Shown here: one piece after another, positions 35,997 through 43,506 of the stretch
How the letters are laid out: each line of letters starts with the position of its first letter
Numbering within the stretch: position 1 is the first letter of the stretch
DNA from: Thermacetogenium phaeum DSM 12270
Lineage (GTDB): Bacteria > Bacillota > DSM-12270 > Thermacetogeniales > Thermacetogeniaceae
Length of the DNA stretch: 64,000 nucleotides
Reading direction: 5' to 3'
Assembly: GCF_000305935.1 (NCBI RefSeq)
Contig: NC_018870.1
Span: forward strand, 1,195,942-1,259,941
The notes under the pieces: model-generated
The model's database searches: none
What the model saw: the letters and a program-made list of their open reading frames with translations, nothing else
What the model was told of the DNA's origin: nothing
Position numbers and translations under genes: made by a program

Positions 35997-36740
35997 ACAC
36001 CAGAAAGATGCTATAGCATTCTGCCAAGCAGGCAGGATGGCGGTGGGTGACGCCTGCTCCTCAATTGCATGCCTCTGGGGCGGGCCGCAGGCCTCGCGCG
36101 CTGGCGCCGCGCCATGCCGCCCCCGCAGGGCTGTCGGTGGCCGCCACTGCTGTTCTTTAGACGCAGCATCCGTGTGGTTCAGCGCCGCGCCCAACGAGCA
36201 TCCGGCAGCTGGCGTGCCCGGTACTCCCGGCGTGTCTTCCGCTCACCTCGGTCATTTCCTTCGTTTTGCTCACTCCGGCCGTTCTGCATCCAGTTCCTCC
36301 ACTAGGCTGCCGACCCACATTTATCGCCGAATCCAGCACCTGCAGGGATACTTTTCTCTCCGGCAATCTGCAGGAGCTGTCTCCGGCTCCCGAACGCCTG
36401 CGGCTGATCTGTCCCTGAACTATCCTCCTCAGGCTTGTATCAGTTGAGTGAGTGGAAAGCGGTGTGACGGCTGCCGCCGTCAGGCCTGCCGCTGCGCCCG
36501 CGCTCGGATGGCACCCGCCAACCCGCCTCCTCCTCTCTCATTGTACGGGGGGAGCCCCGCCCGTGGTCAAGGCACGCTCCAGCGGGCGGGCTCCCTCCAT
36601 ACCGTACCGTAACCTCCGCCCGCCCGCTTCCGCTCTTGCCGGCACTTGGGCAGAGAGGCGGCTGCTGATGATTGGTGCCGGGTTCAGCCTTGACTCCGGG
36701 CACCCCCCCGTTCCCCGAAGCAAAAAAGGAGGCGTTTCTC
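35997..36740. other. GC-rich stretch without a supported gene
   Basis: No reading frame here resembles a protein on either strand, although several are open because of the high GC. It contains one copy (36589-36620) of a 32-base sequence found again at 39959-39990. The stretch ends in the leader (AAAAAAGGAGG) of the SWIM gene. Confidence 0.4.
36589..36620 (+). repeat. 32-bp island repeat, copy 1
   Basis: Starts GGCTCCCTCCATACCGTAC and ends CCTCCGCC. It matches 39959-39990 with two mismatches. Each copy lies roughly 120-150 bases before a gene start (36741 and 40137). Confidence 0.65.
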
Positions 36741-36743
36741 ATG

Positions 36744-36749
36744 TTGGAG
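36744..36749 (+). repeat. Target-site duplication (TTGGAG) of IS1634-type copy B, left
   Basis: TTGGAG directly before the CCGCCACTCCGC end; the same hexamer follows the other end at 38659-38664. It falls within codons 2-3 of the SWIM gene. Confidence 0.92.
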
Positions 36750-38658
36750 CCGCCACTCCGCATGTCATTAACTGGTTATTAAGAATTAAGAATTAAAATG
36801 AAAAAATAAAATTTTTTCAAACAGAAGGAGGAATTTCAGAACAAATCGCGAATTACCTCTAGATACCATTATTGGAGGTAAAAAGGGTGGAAAATAGCAA
36901 TAAAACCTTTGAAATGCCCTATATCACAACAGTAAACCCAGGGGCTGTTCCGGTAATCACCATGCTCTGCCGTACAGCAAAGATCGGGGAGATAGTTAAC
37001 CAGATGGTCGAATGGGATGAGGACAGATCCAAAATCTCACCTGGACTGCTCATCGAAAGCTTGATCGTCTGTATCTTCTGCGGCCGTAAACCCCTCTGGA
37101 GAGTGGAAGAATTCTGGGCAAAACAGGACCTCAAATTGCTCTTCGACGGTGTAGATGTCACCGTAGACCAGCTCAATGACGATGCCTATGGCCGTGCCTT
37201 GGATAAACTGTCCGAAGTAAAGATGGAAGAACTGGAAAAGTCTTTTGCTCATTGGTTATGCTTACAGCCCATGACCTGAACATCTCAACAATACACTTGG
37301 ACACCACCACCAAATCAGTTCAGGGAGCTTATGAAAATGATGCATTTGGAGACTTTCTGATCACTTACGGCCATAGTAAAGACCATCGTTCCGATCTAAA
37401 ACAGTTCAAGATCGGCGCTGCAGTTCAAGAGAATGGCCACCCGGTGATGGGACAGATCTTTTCAGGCAATAAATCAGATAAAGTTTGGAACCCAGAGGCA
37501 GTACTCAAGATGTCTGAGTTTTTCAATAAAAAGGGGTATAAGGATGTCGTCTTTGTTTCCGATTGCGCTATCGTGTCAACAGATTCCTTAAATGAACTGT
37601 CCCGTAAACATATCCAGTTCATCTCCCGACTTCCGGAAACCTTTAAACTTGCCCAGGAACTCAAAGACCTGGCTTGGCAAGCCGATAACTGGAATGATAT
37701 CGGCCCTTTAAGCGACGCTAAAACGGCTGCAAACTACAAAACCTTTGCTATACAGAGAGAGCTAAACGGCAGAAAGTATGATTTTGTAGTGGTTTATTCC
37801 TCAGTACTGGATGCAAAGAAAGAAAAAACACTGAAAAAACGCATCGCCAAACAAAAAGAAGAACTGCAAAAGCTGGCAAAAGATCTAGCAAAGCAAAAGT
37901 TTGCCTGTGCGCCTGATGCTGAAACTGCCCTCAAAAAGTTTCAAGCAAAAGCTGAAGAAATGGGCTTTACAACTCAGGGCGAAATAAAGGTTGAAGAAAA
38001 GCGTTCTTATTCCGGCAAAGGCCGACCCCGCAAAGGGGAAGAACCAACAATCTCTATCACTTACCAGTGTCAATGCCGGATCGGAGAAATGAAACCAGAC
38101 TATTATGAGCAACTCCGCCAGAAAGAGTCTACCTTTGTTCTGATAGCCAATGTCAGGGATAAGAAAAAGTGGGATGATCGCAGGATTCTCCAGGAATACA
38201 AAAACCAATCTTCTATAGAAAACAAGTTTCGTTTCCTGAAAAGCCCCGTTTATCTTGGCCCTGTCTATCTGGAAAAACCCAACCGCATCCAGGCTCTCGG
38301 TTATGTTTTTATCCTGGTGCTTCTAATCTCTTCCTACCTGGAGTACCGGGTGCGCAAAAGCTTGAAGGAGAACAAGGAATATGTGCTGCTGCCGGGGAAA
38401 AAGAAAACTGACCGCCCTACAACAAAAACTATTATGGAATACTTCAGCTTCATCATGATCGTAATCGTTAACGGACAACGCCTTTTCCCCAGTAATTGCA
38501 ATAAACAAGCTCTAAACCTGGTGAGATGGGCCGGTTATGACCCTGAGGAAGTTTATCTAAAGCCACTGCCCTGGTATCCAGGTCGTAAAAAATGAGTGTC
38601 AATTCTATCATCAACCAAATAAAAGTAAAATGGAATAATCTGACACGCGGAGTATCGG
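36750..38658 (+). mobile_element. IS1634-type insertion sequence, copy B (1909 bp)
   Basis: Same ends as copy A (CCGnnACTCCGCrTGTCA, inverted), flanked by TTGGAG duplications at 36744 and 38659. It is opposite in orientation to copy A. It keeps the catalytic segment missing in copy A but has a frameshift at the same point in the transposase. Confidence 0.93.
36872..38595 (+). pseudogene. IS1634-family transposase, frameshifted (copy B)
   Basis: The N-terminal frame (36872 or GTG 36887, to 37279) reads VENSNKTFEMPYITTVNPGA, then VEEFWAKQDLKLLFDG and ends after KSFAHW. The C-terminal frame (37252-38595) continues LVMLTAHDLNISTIHLDTTT with the first catalytic Asp, VFVSDCAIVSTDSLNEL with the second, and SSIENKFRFLKSPVYLGPVY with the acidic C-terminal site. 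Adding one T after GCTCAT would restore one frame (FAHLVMLTAHD). The continuity elsewhere says the lesion is recent. No classical slippery heptamer is visible at the junction, so programmed frameshifting is unlikely. Confidence 0.9.
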
Positions 38659-38664
38659 TTGGAG
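38659..38664 (+). repeat. Target-site duplication (TTGGAG) of IS1634-type copy B, right
   Basis: Second TTGGAG, directly after AGTATCGG at the IS end. Confidence 0.92.
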
Positions 38665-39013
38665 AGTCTGGTTGGTCTGTTGGCTACGGTGGACGGGCGG
38701 CGCATCGGCCGTGCGGTGGATGGTATCGCTCAGGGGTACTACCGGGTGCAGGTGGTGAAAGTGGATGAGGAGCACGGCCTCGTCACCGCCTACGTCCTGG
38801 CGTTCAATGACGGGCAGTTCACCACTGAGTACTGCGTGGACACTCGGGACGGATGGCTTCGCCTGGTGCAGCTGCCGGGACTTCATCGTTGGCGGCCACA
38901 GGTGTAAGCACATGGCGGTGCTGGCTCTCTCGCTCATGCGGGAGGACGCTCTCAGGGCAGCGGAAGCGCAGGCCAGCGAGTTGGAGCAGCGGCGCAGCCG
39001 CAAGAGGCGTGCG

Positions 39014-39037
39014 GCGGGGTAAGCCCCGCTTTTTTTT
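39014..39037 (+). terminator. Rho-independent terminator after the SWIM gene
   Basis: 6-bp GC stem GCGGGG/CCCCGC with loop TAAG that includes the stop codon, followed by eight Ts. Confidence 0.88.
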
Positions 39038-40136
39038 GGTCGGCGCTTCAGCGCTTTGAACTAACGTGGGTGTATCAGACGGCGCAAGGCCCTTGCTCCG
39101 TGCCCCGTCCGCCCACCCGTCTTCAGCGGCATTCAGCTGGCCAACTGGCGGTTGGTGCGACTTCTGCCGAAGAGCAGTGCTGTTGAGGAGCTTGAGGCGA
39201 TTGACCCATCCCTGCTGGCTGCCGGTTTCCGGCCTCCGCAGACTGTGGGTGGGTATTCTGGGTAAGCATGTTTCGCAGCCCGCCGCACAGACTGCTCCGG
39301 CCACCGGCAGCGCCAGGCCTCCGCAGACCTGCGGTAAAGCCTTCCTTCTCAGGGTGCCGCAGGACTGCTCCGGCCTGGCTCCAAGTGAGCAGCTTCCCAC
39401 CCGGTGCTGTCTCCTCATCACAGCCCTTCCAACCCTGCCCGCCCACCCGGCAGCCGAGCCCTTGCCCTCCCGCCCAACTGCCGCGGCCTGGGGCACCCTT
39501 CTCCTCCAGCCCTCCCCAATCATCCCTCTTCAAGCCTACTCATCCAGAAAGAGCCGCAGGGGGAGGGCCGCCGCATCCCCACCCAGCCCTGCTTATCCAG
39601 CGGCTACCCCACTCATCAGGAATTATCTGCAGATCCGCAGCTGCAGGGCGCCTACCCCAAAGCAGCAGTGTATGCTTACCACCCCAGCCGCCAGGTCAGC
39701 TTCTCCTGCTGGCTGGACGCTGGGGGTTGGAGAAGGGGAGCATCATGCCCGGCAGTGCCAGTCATCCTTTGGGGTGCGGGCATCATGCTCCCCAGAAGCA
39801 AAAGAAGCAGCGGAAGGGGCTGCAGAGCGTCGCCTCTCCCCAGTGGTTTTTCCCTGATGGGCTTCCGCACTGCAGCCCCATTGGAAAAGTTTATCCCTTT
39901 CGGCACCACCATTCTACGCTGCGCGGCGGGCTCCTGCTGTCAATGGCCGGGCGCCGCCGGCTCCCTCCATACCGTACTGTACCCTCCGCCAGACGGCGCC
40001 CTCTCCGCTGCGCTCCGCCCTTGACAGCGCCCTTGCTCCGCTGAATGGTTACCGGTGCCCGAAAGGGAATAACGGGCGGGAGGCTTGCAGCAGGGATGCA
40101 TGCCTTCGCAAAAAATCTCAAAAGGAGGGCTTTCAG
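39038..40136. other. GC-rich 1.1-kb stretch, probably decayed coding sequence
   Basis: No intact gene. One plus-strand frame at about 39132-39267 (QLANWRLVRLLPKSSAVEEL, ending GFRPPQTVGGYSG) looks like a real protein fragment but has no recognisable start. Long open frames elsewhere are Pro/Ser/Arg-rich in every phase and look like GC artefacts. The 32-bp repeat copy 2 is at 39959-39990. Confidence 0.4.
39959..39990 (+). repeat. 32-bp island repeat, copy 2
   Basis: Two mismatches to 36589-36620; located about 150 bases before the start of the gene at 40137. Confidence 0.65.
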
Positions 40137-40901
40137 ATGTCAGATGCTGTGGGTGTTGTCAGGGAGTTAGTGGAGAGGGCACGCCGCCTGCCGGCGGAGA
40201 TCGAGGGGATGGTGCTGGTGCTTGCCGACAAGAAGCAGGCGCTGCACGACCTGGTCCAGGTGAAGGCTCAGATCGAGGCCAGCCTGGCTGGTGAGGTGGC
40301 GAGCGAAGTGGACGAGGCCGGCCGCAAGCGCTACCCCAACGAAGAATCGAGGAAGGCAGAGATCGCCAGGCGGCTCCAGGAAAACCGGGAGTATCAGGAG
40401 ACGGAGCAGATGCTGCGGGATATCCGCCAGGAGTGCATCGAGCTGGAAGCCAAGCTCGACCGGGCACGCTACGAGCACAGGGCGGCTACTACCCTGCTGT
40501 ACCTGGTGGCCAGCGGAGTCCAGGGCAGCAACCAGGCGGTGGTCGAGGCGGTGTTGGGCGTATGCGCCGCAGATGCTGCTCAGGATGCGGCCAGGGAAGA
40601 AAAGATGCAGAATTTCGTCAACTGCCTGCAGACCGGTGAGGTCCCGCACGAGAGTGATCAGCAAAAGGGATCCAGGCAGGCGAAGGGCGATTACCGGGAG
40701 GCACGGGTCACTGTCCTGGAGGCACGGCCGGGCAAAAGCGAGAATGTGATCAGGGCCTACTGCGAGACCGGCGACGGCGAAAGGGGGGCGGTCTACGGTA
40801 AAAACGGCACCGGCAGGAAGCTGGCCGCCCTGGTCGGCCAGGAGATCACCGTCAAGTTTCGGGAAGGCAATTACGGCTGGTTTGCGGTGGCGGTAAAGTA
40901 A
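40137..40901 (+). CDS. Coiled-coil island protein, unknown
   Basis: 254 residues from ATG 40137, preceded by AAAAGGAGGG. Residues 1-120 are helical and charged (VRELVERARRLPAEIEGMVL, RRLQENREYQETEQMLRDI, IELEAKLDRARYEHRAATTL), as in small proteins encoded beside phage recombination genes. The C-terminal 75 residues (EARVTVLEARPGKSENVIRA, then KLAALVGQEITVKFREGNYG) look like a small beta-barrel, possibly nucleic-acid binding. No named family. High GC like the surrounding island. A 22-bp perfect palindrome follows at once. Confidence 0.7.
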   Translation: MSDAVGVVRELVERARRLPAEIEGMVLVLADKKQALHDLVQVKAQIEASLAGEVASEVDEAGRKRYPNEESRKAEIARRLQENREYQETEQMLRDIRQECIELEAKLDRARYEHRAATTLLYLVASGVQGSNQAVVEAVLGVCAADAAQDAAREEKMQNFVNCLQTGEVPHESDQQKGSRQAKGDYREARVTVLEARPGKSENVIRAYCETGDGERGAVYGKNGTGRKLAALVGQEITVKFREGNYGWFAVAVK

Positions 40902-40905
40902 GAGA

Positions 40906-40927
40906 GGCCTGGGGTTAACCCCAGGCC
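40906..40927. terminator. Perfect palindrome, likely terminator hairpin
   Basis: GGCCTGGGG TTAA CCCCAGGCC: nine perfect pairs and a four-base loop, five bases after the stop codon of the coiled-coil gene. No T-run follows on the plus strand, so it may act as an RNA-stabilising hairpin or protein site. Confidence 0.5.
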
Positions 40928-41527
40928 GATCTCGGGAGCGGGTCCGGAGGTGGAAAATCGCCCGCTCTTATTTTCTTCTTTTCGCCGCCGGGAAGAAAAG
41001 TCCTCTTTGCAAAAAGAAAAGTTTATCTTCTGGTACCGGCAGGCGCCGCCCCGCCCACCCGCCAGCATTATCTGCTTCCGCCGGGGGAGGCCTGCCCAGG
41101 CTCGCACCTGCCCACCCGCCGCCCGGGCAGATCTTTTTTATTGCGGGTCAAGGTAATTCCGCCTGTTATTTCGCCAACGTCACCCTCACCTCCGACCGGA
41201 TTTTCTTTTTGAACACCTGAAGGGGTTCACCTAGCCACCGGGAAGAGCGGGATGCTCGAGGTGCCGCCCGGGGCGGGCCGGCTCGTTCCCCCGGAGCCCG
41301 GGGCGGTGCAGGCCAGAAGCCGGGCGAGGGAGAGGATGAGGACTTCTTCGTCGGCGCAAGTCATAAGGTCGTGGGACTTCAGCTCCGGAGTTTCCGGCTA
41401 GTTCTTTTACCTCTATTTTTTTACGACATTTGCCCATCAGCTGGGAGCGGTGGACCGGAAGCGGCCCGCCGGGCTCCTGGGTGGGCGATCCCGCGTTTTT
41501 TCGGCCCTTTATCTTTTTCTCTTCGTC
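40928..41527. other. GC-rich stretch without a supported gene
   Basis: 600 bases between the palindrome and the convergent ankyrin gene. Fragments of plausible coding sequence (for example FANVTLTSDRIFFLNT near 41170-41217) end quickly in stops. No RNA gene or repeat recognised. Confidence 0.35.
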
Positions 41528-42862
41528 CTACTGCTGTTCCAGTCTCGAAGTGACTTCAGCGTACAGGTTCCTCAGTTCGTTCAGGCACCTCTCTAATGGC
41601 TCTAAGGCCAACCTTTCATCGTTATCTATTTTTTGTAGACGGATTTGCTTCTCTGATTCGATTTGCTCGTAAAGCGGCGCGTAGGCTTCTTCTATCTTCT
41701 TTCTTTCGTACTCAACAAGGGGAGAAGAGCCCAGCCCGCGCGAGAGGGCGGACTTGACGGCGGCGTTGACAGCGGCTGTTTCCTGTCTCTTTAGGTTCTC
41801 GACAGATGCATTGTATGCGCTTTCGACTAAATTGCGCTGGTACTGGTACTCGCTCTTTACTTTTTGGATCTTTTGCTCCACGTCACTTATCGAAAGTTCC
41901 AGCTCTCTTTTAAGCTTCTCCAGCTCCATTCTCTCCTTAGCAGTCAGCCGGGGGACGCCAGTTACCGGCTGGAGCAACCTTATTACTTCCGTGTTCTCCT
42001 TACCTTCGGCGTATCTCAGTGCTGTATACCCGCTCTTGTCCCGGATGTTGGGGTCTGCTCCTGCTTTCAGCAGTGCTTCGACCACCGCCTTGTGGCCGTT
42101 GGCAGCGGCCAGTATCAGTGCCGTTACACCGAATTTGTCGTCTCTAATGTTAGGGTCGGCCCCTGCACTCAAGAGAGCATTAACTACTTCGATGTTGCCC
42201 GTTCCTGATGCCACTGCAAGGGGGGTAGCACTGGTTTCACCAAAATCGCTTTTGATGTTCGGGTCGGCGCCGCTTTCAAGCAGAAGTTTTACTATGCTCG
42301 TGTTGTTGTTGCTGACTGCAAGCATTAGAGCTGTTATGCCTTGCACTTGAGCATTTGGATCTGCCCCGCTTTCAAGAAATACCCTTACCATCACTTCGTT
42401 GTTGTCCTTTACGAACTGTAACAACCATCCGTTAAGTCTTTCAACGTCGACGATATCGACCGTTCGGCTAGCCTCGTCCCACTTAACCCTGCAGTTCAAG
42501 GTTTCGGCAACGAAGCGGAGCGGCACCATCAACCGCCCTCCTACTATTTGGGAGGGCACGTCCAATGCTACCGGCAGGTTGTTCTTCATGGCTTTGCCGC
42601 CTACTTTCAGCTTGAGTTGGAGTTCGCCTTTTGTTATGGTCGCCGTTTTTGTCGCACCATCCCACGCCACATCGGCGCCCAGCGCCTCTGCTACAAACCG
42701 GATGGGAACCACCGTCCGCCCGTTGATTATCTGCGGCGGCACGCTGGAATGAACTTCCTGACCGTTAACACAAAGGCGAATGGGGTTTGAAGCACTGGCA
42801 GGAGCTGACCCGCTGGTAGCTAGGACGGCAACCAGTGCAACTAAAACAAAAGCCTTTCTCAT
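41528..42862 (-). CDS. Secreted copper-amine-oxidase-stalk protein with ankyrin repeats
   Basis: 444 residues from ATG 42862, eight bases after AGGAGGG; an upstream in-frame ATG lacks a ribosome site. A signal peptide (MRKAFVLVALVAVLATSGSA) is followed by a stalk domain of the copper amine oxidase N1 type (VNGQEVHSSVPPQIINGRTV, VPIRFVAEALGADVAWDG, LMVPLRFVAETLNCRVKWDE), then four ankyrin repeats (about 165-300; VRVFLESGADPNAQVQGITA and GHKAVVEALLKAGADPNIRD) and a C-terminal coiled coil (about 320-444). The stalk module is common on surface proteins of Clostridia. Pairing it with ankyrins on the outside of a Firmicute is unusual; the ligand is unknown. Confidence 0.88.
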   Translation of the reverse strand: MRKAFVLVALVAVLATSGSAPASASNPIRLCVNGQEVHSSVPPQIINGRTVVPIRFVAEALGADVAWDGATKTATITKGELQLKLKVGGKAMKNNLPVALDVPSQIVGGRLMVPLRFVAETLNCRVKWDEASRTVDIVDVERLNGWLLQFVKDNNEVMVRVFLESGADPNAQVQGITALMLAVSNNNTSIVKLLLESGADPNIKSDFGETSATPLAVASGTGNIEVVNALLSAGADPNIRDDKFGVTALILAAANGHKAVVEALLKAGADPNIRDKSGYTALRYAEGKENTEVIRLLQPVTGVPRLTAKERMELEKLKRELELSISDVEQKIQKVKSEYQYQRNLVESAYNASVENLKRQETAAVNAAVKSALSRGLGSSPLVEYERKKIEEAYAPLYEQIESEKQIRLQKIDNDERLALEPLERCLNELRNLYAEVTSRLEQQ

Positions 42863-43104
42863 AATATCCCTCCTAAGGCAGGATTCAAAGGAAAAATGTT
42901 GCCCCACGGGATTGCGTAGACTTTAAGACCCCATGGGGTTTCTAAGGCTGGGCCTGTTTAACCGGCTGCCTCCAGGGGCTTGGTTGCAGGCGCTCTCTTT
43001 GTTTAAGGCCGGTCGTCGATCGGACTGCAAGGTTGCGGGGGTTGGCAAAGCTAAGCGAGGTGTTATGGAGGGACCTACCTGCAGCAGGTTTCAGTGCCTG
43101 TATC

Positions 43105-43488
43105 TTAGTAGTCCAGCCAACTATTAAAGGTGTAACTGGGATAGCTTTGGAGGTAGGAACGCCCAGAGTATAGTCTGCTGTCGAGCGAAGGAAAGGCTGA
43201 ATAGGAATAGCTGGGCCAGTAAGAAGAGTAGAACCAGGAGTAGCTGCGGTAGTAGGAAGAGCTGGGCCACCTTTTCGTCCCCGCCTTGCCGGTGTAAGGG
43301 TTGTAGTTTCCGTAGGTACTCCAGTTATTCCAGAAGTTGCCGTCAGGATAGCTCCGGTAGTGGGGGGCAACATAAGTGCCGTCTTTTCTAAAGTAGCCGC
43401 GCACGTACACTGCTGCGCCCGCCGTGCTCGAGAGGGCAAAAGCCAGGAGCAGCATGAGTGCCAGGGTGAAGATGATCCTCCTGTTCAT
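43105..43488 (-). CDS. Small secreted Tyr/Ser-rich protein
   Basis: 127 residues from ATG 43488 (GAGGTGAG eight bases upstream). A signal peptide (MNRRIIFTLALMLLLAFA ... TAGA) precedes the conserved block VRGYFRKDGTYVAPHYRSYP and NYNPYTGKAGTK, seen in many small bacterial secreted proteins of unknown function. The C-terminal half is mainly Ser, Tyr and Trp (SSYYRSYSWFYSSYWPSYS). Lies next to the ankyrin stalk gene on the same strand. IS110 copy D is inserted immediately before its ribosome-binding site, probably cutting it from its promoter. Confidence 0.72.
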   Translation of the reverse strand: MNRRIIFTLALMLLLAFALSSTAGAAVYVRGYFRKDGTYVAPHYRSYPDGNFWNNWSTYGNYNPYTGKAGTKRWPSSSYYRSYSWFYSSYWPSYSYSAFPSLDSRLYSGRSYLQSYPSYTFNSWLDY

Positions 43489-43506
43489 TACCATCTCACC
43501 TCCTCG

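Larger units (their letters stand above)
36741..39022 (+). pseudogene. SWIM zinc-finger protein interrupted by an IS
   Basis: ATG TTG GAG at 36741-36749, behind AAAAAAGGAGG, is cut by IS1634-type copy B and resumes after the TTGGAG duplication at 38665 as SLVGLLATVDGRRIGRAVDG. The rejoined frame continues YRVQVVKVDEEHGLVTAYVL up to about 38870, where an additional one-base shift is needed to enter CSCRDFIVGGHRCKHMAVLA, a SWIM zinc finger (CxC ... CxH). It then runs to TAA at 39022 in a Lys/Arg-rich tail. The original protein was about 120 residues. SWIM domains bind DNA or proteins and are frequent in mobile elements. Confidence 0.8.

Noticed and set aside
37240-37262. Programmed -1 frameshift in the IS1634-type transposase
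   Set aside because: No XXXYYYZ heptamer with acceptable re-pairing at the junction, and copy A has an additional deletion there; a lost T explains it better.
39066-40044. Overlapping plus-strand frames of 200-260 codons
   Set aside because: Open in several phases at once, Pro/Ser/Arg-rich, no motifs or ribosome sites; explained by GC content.
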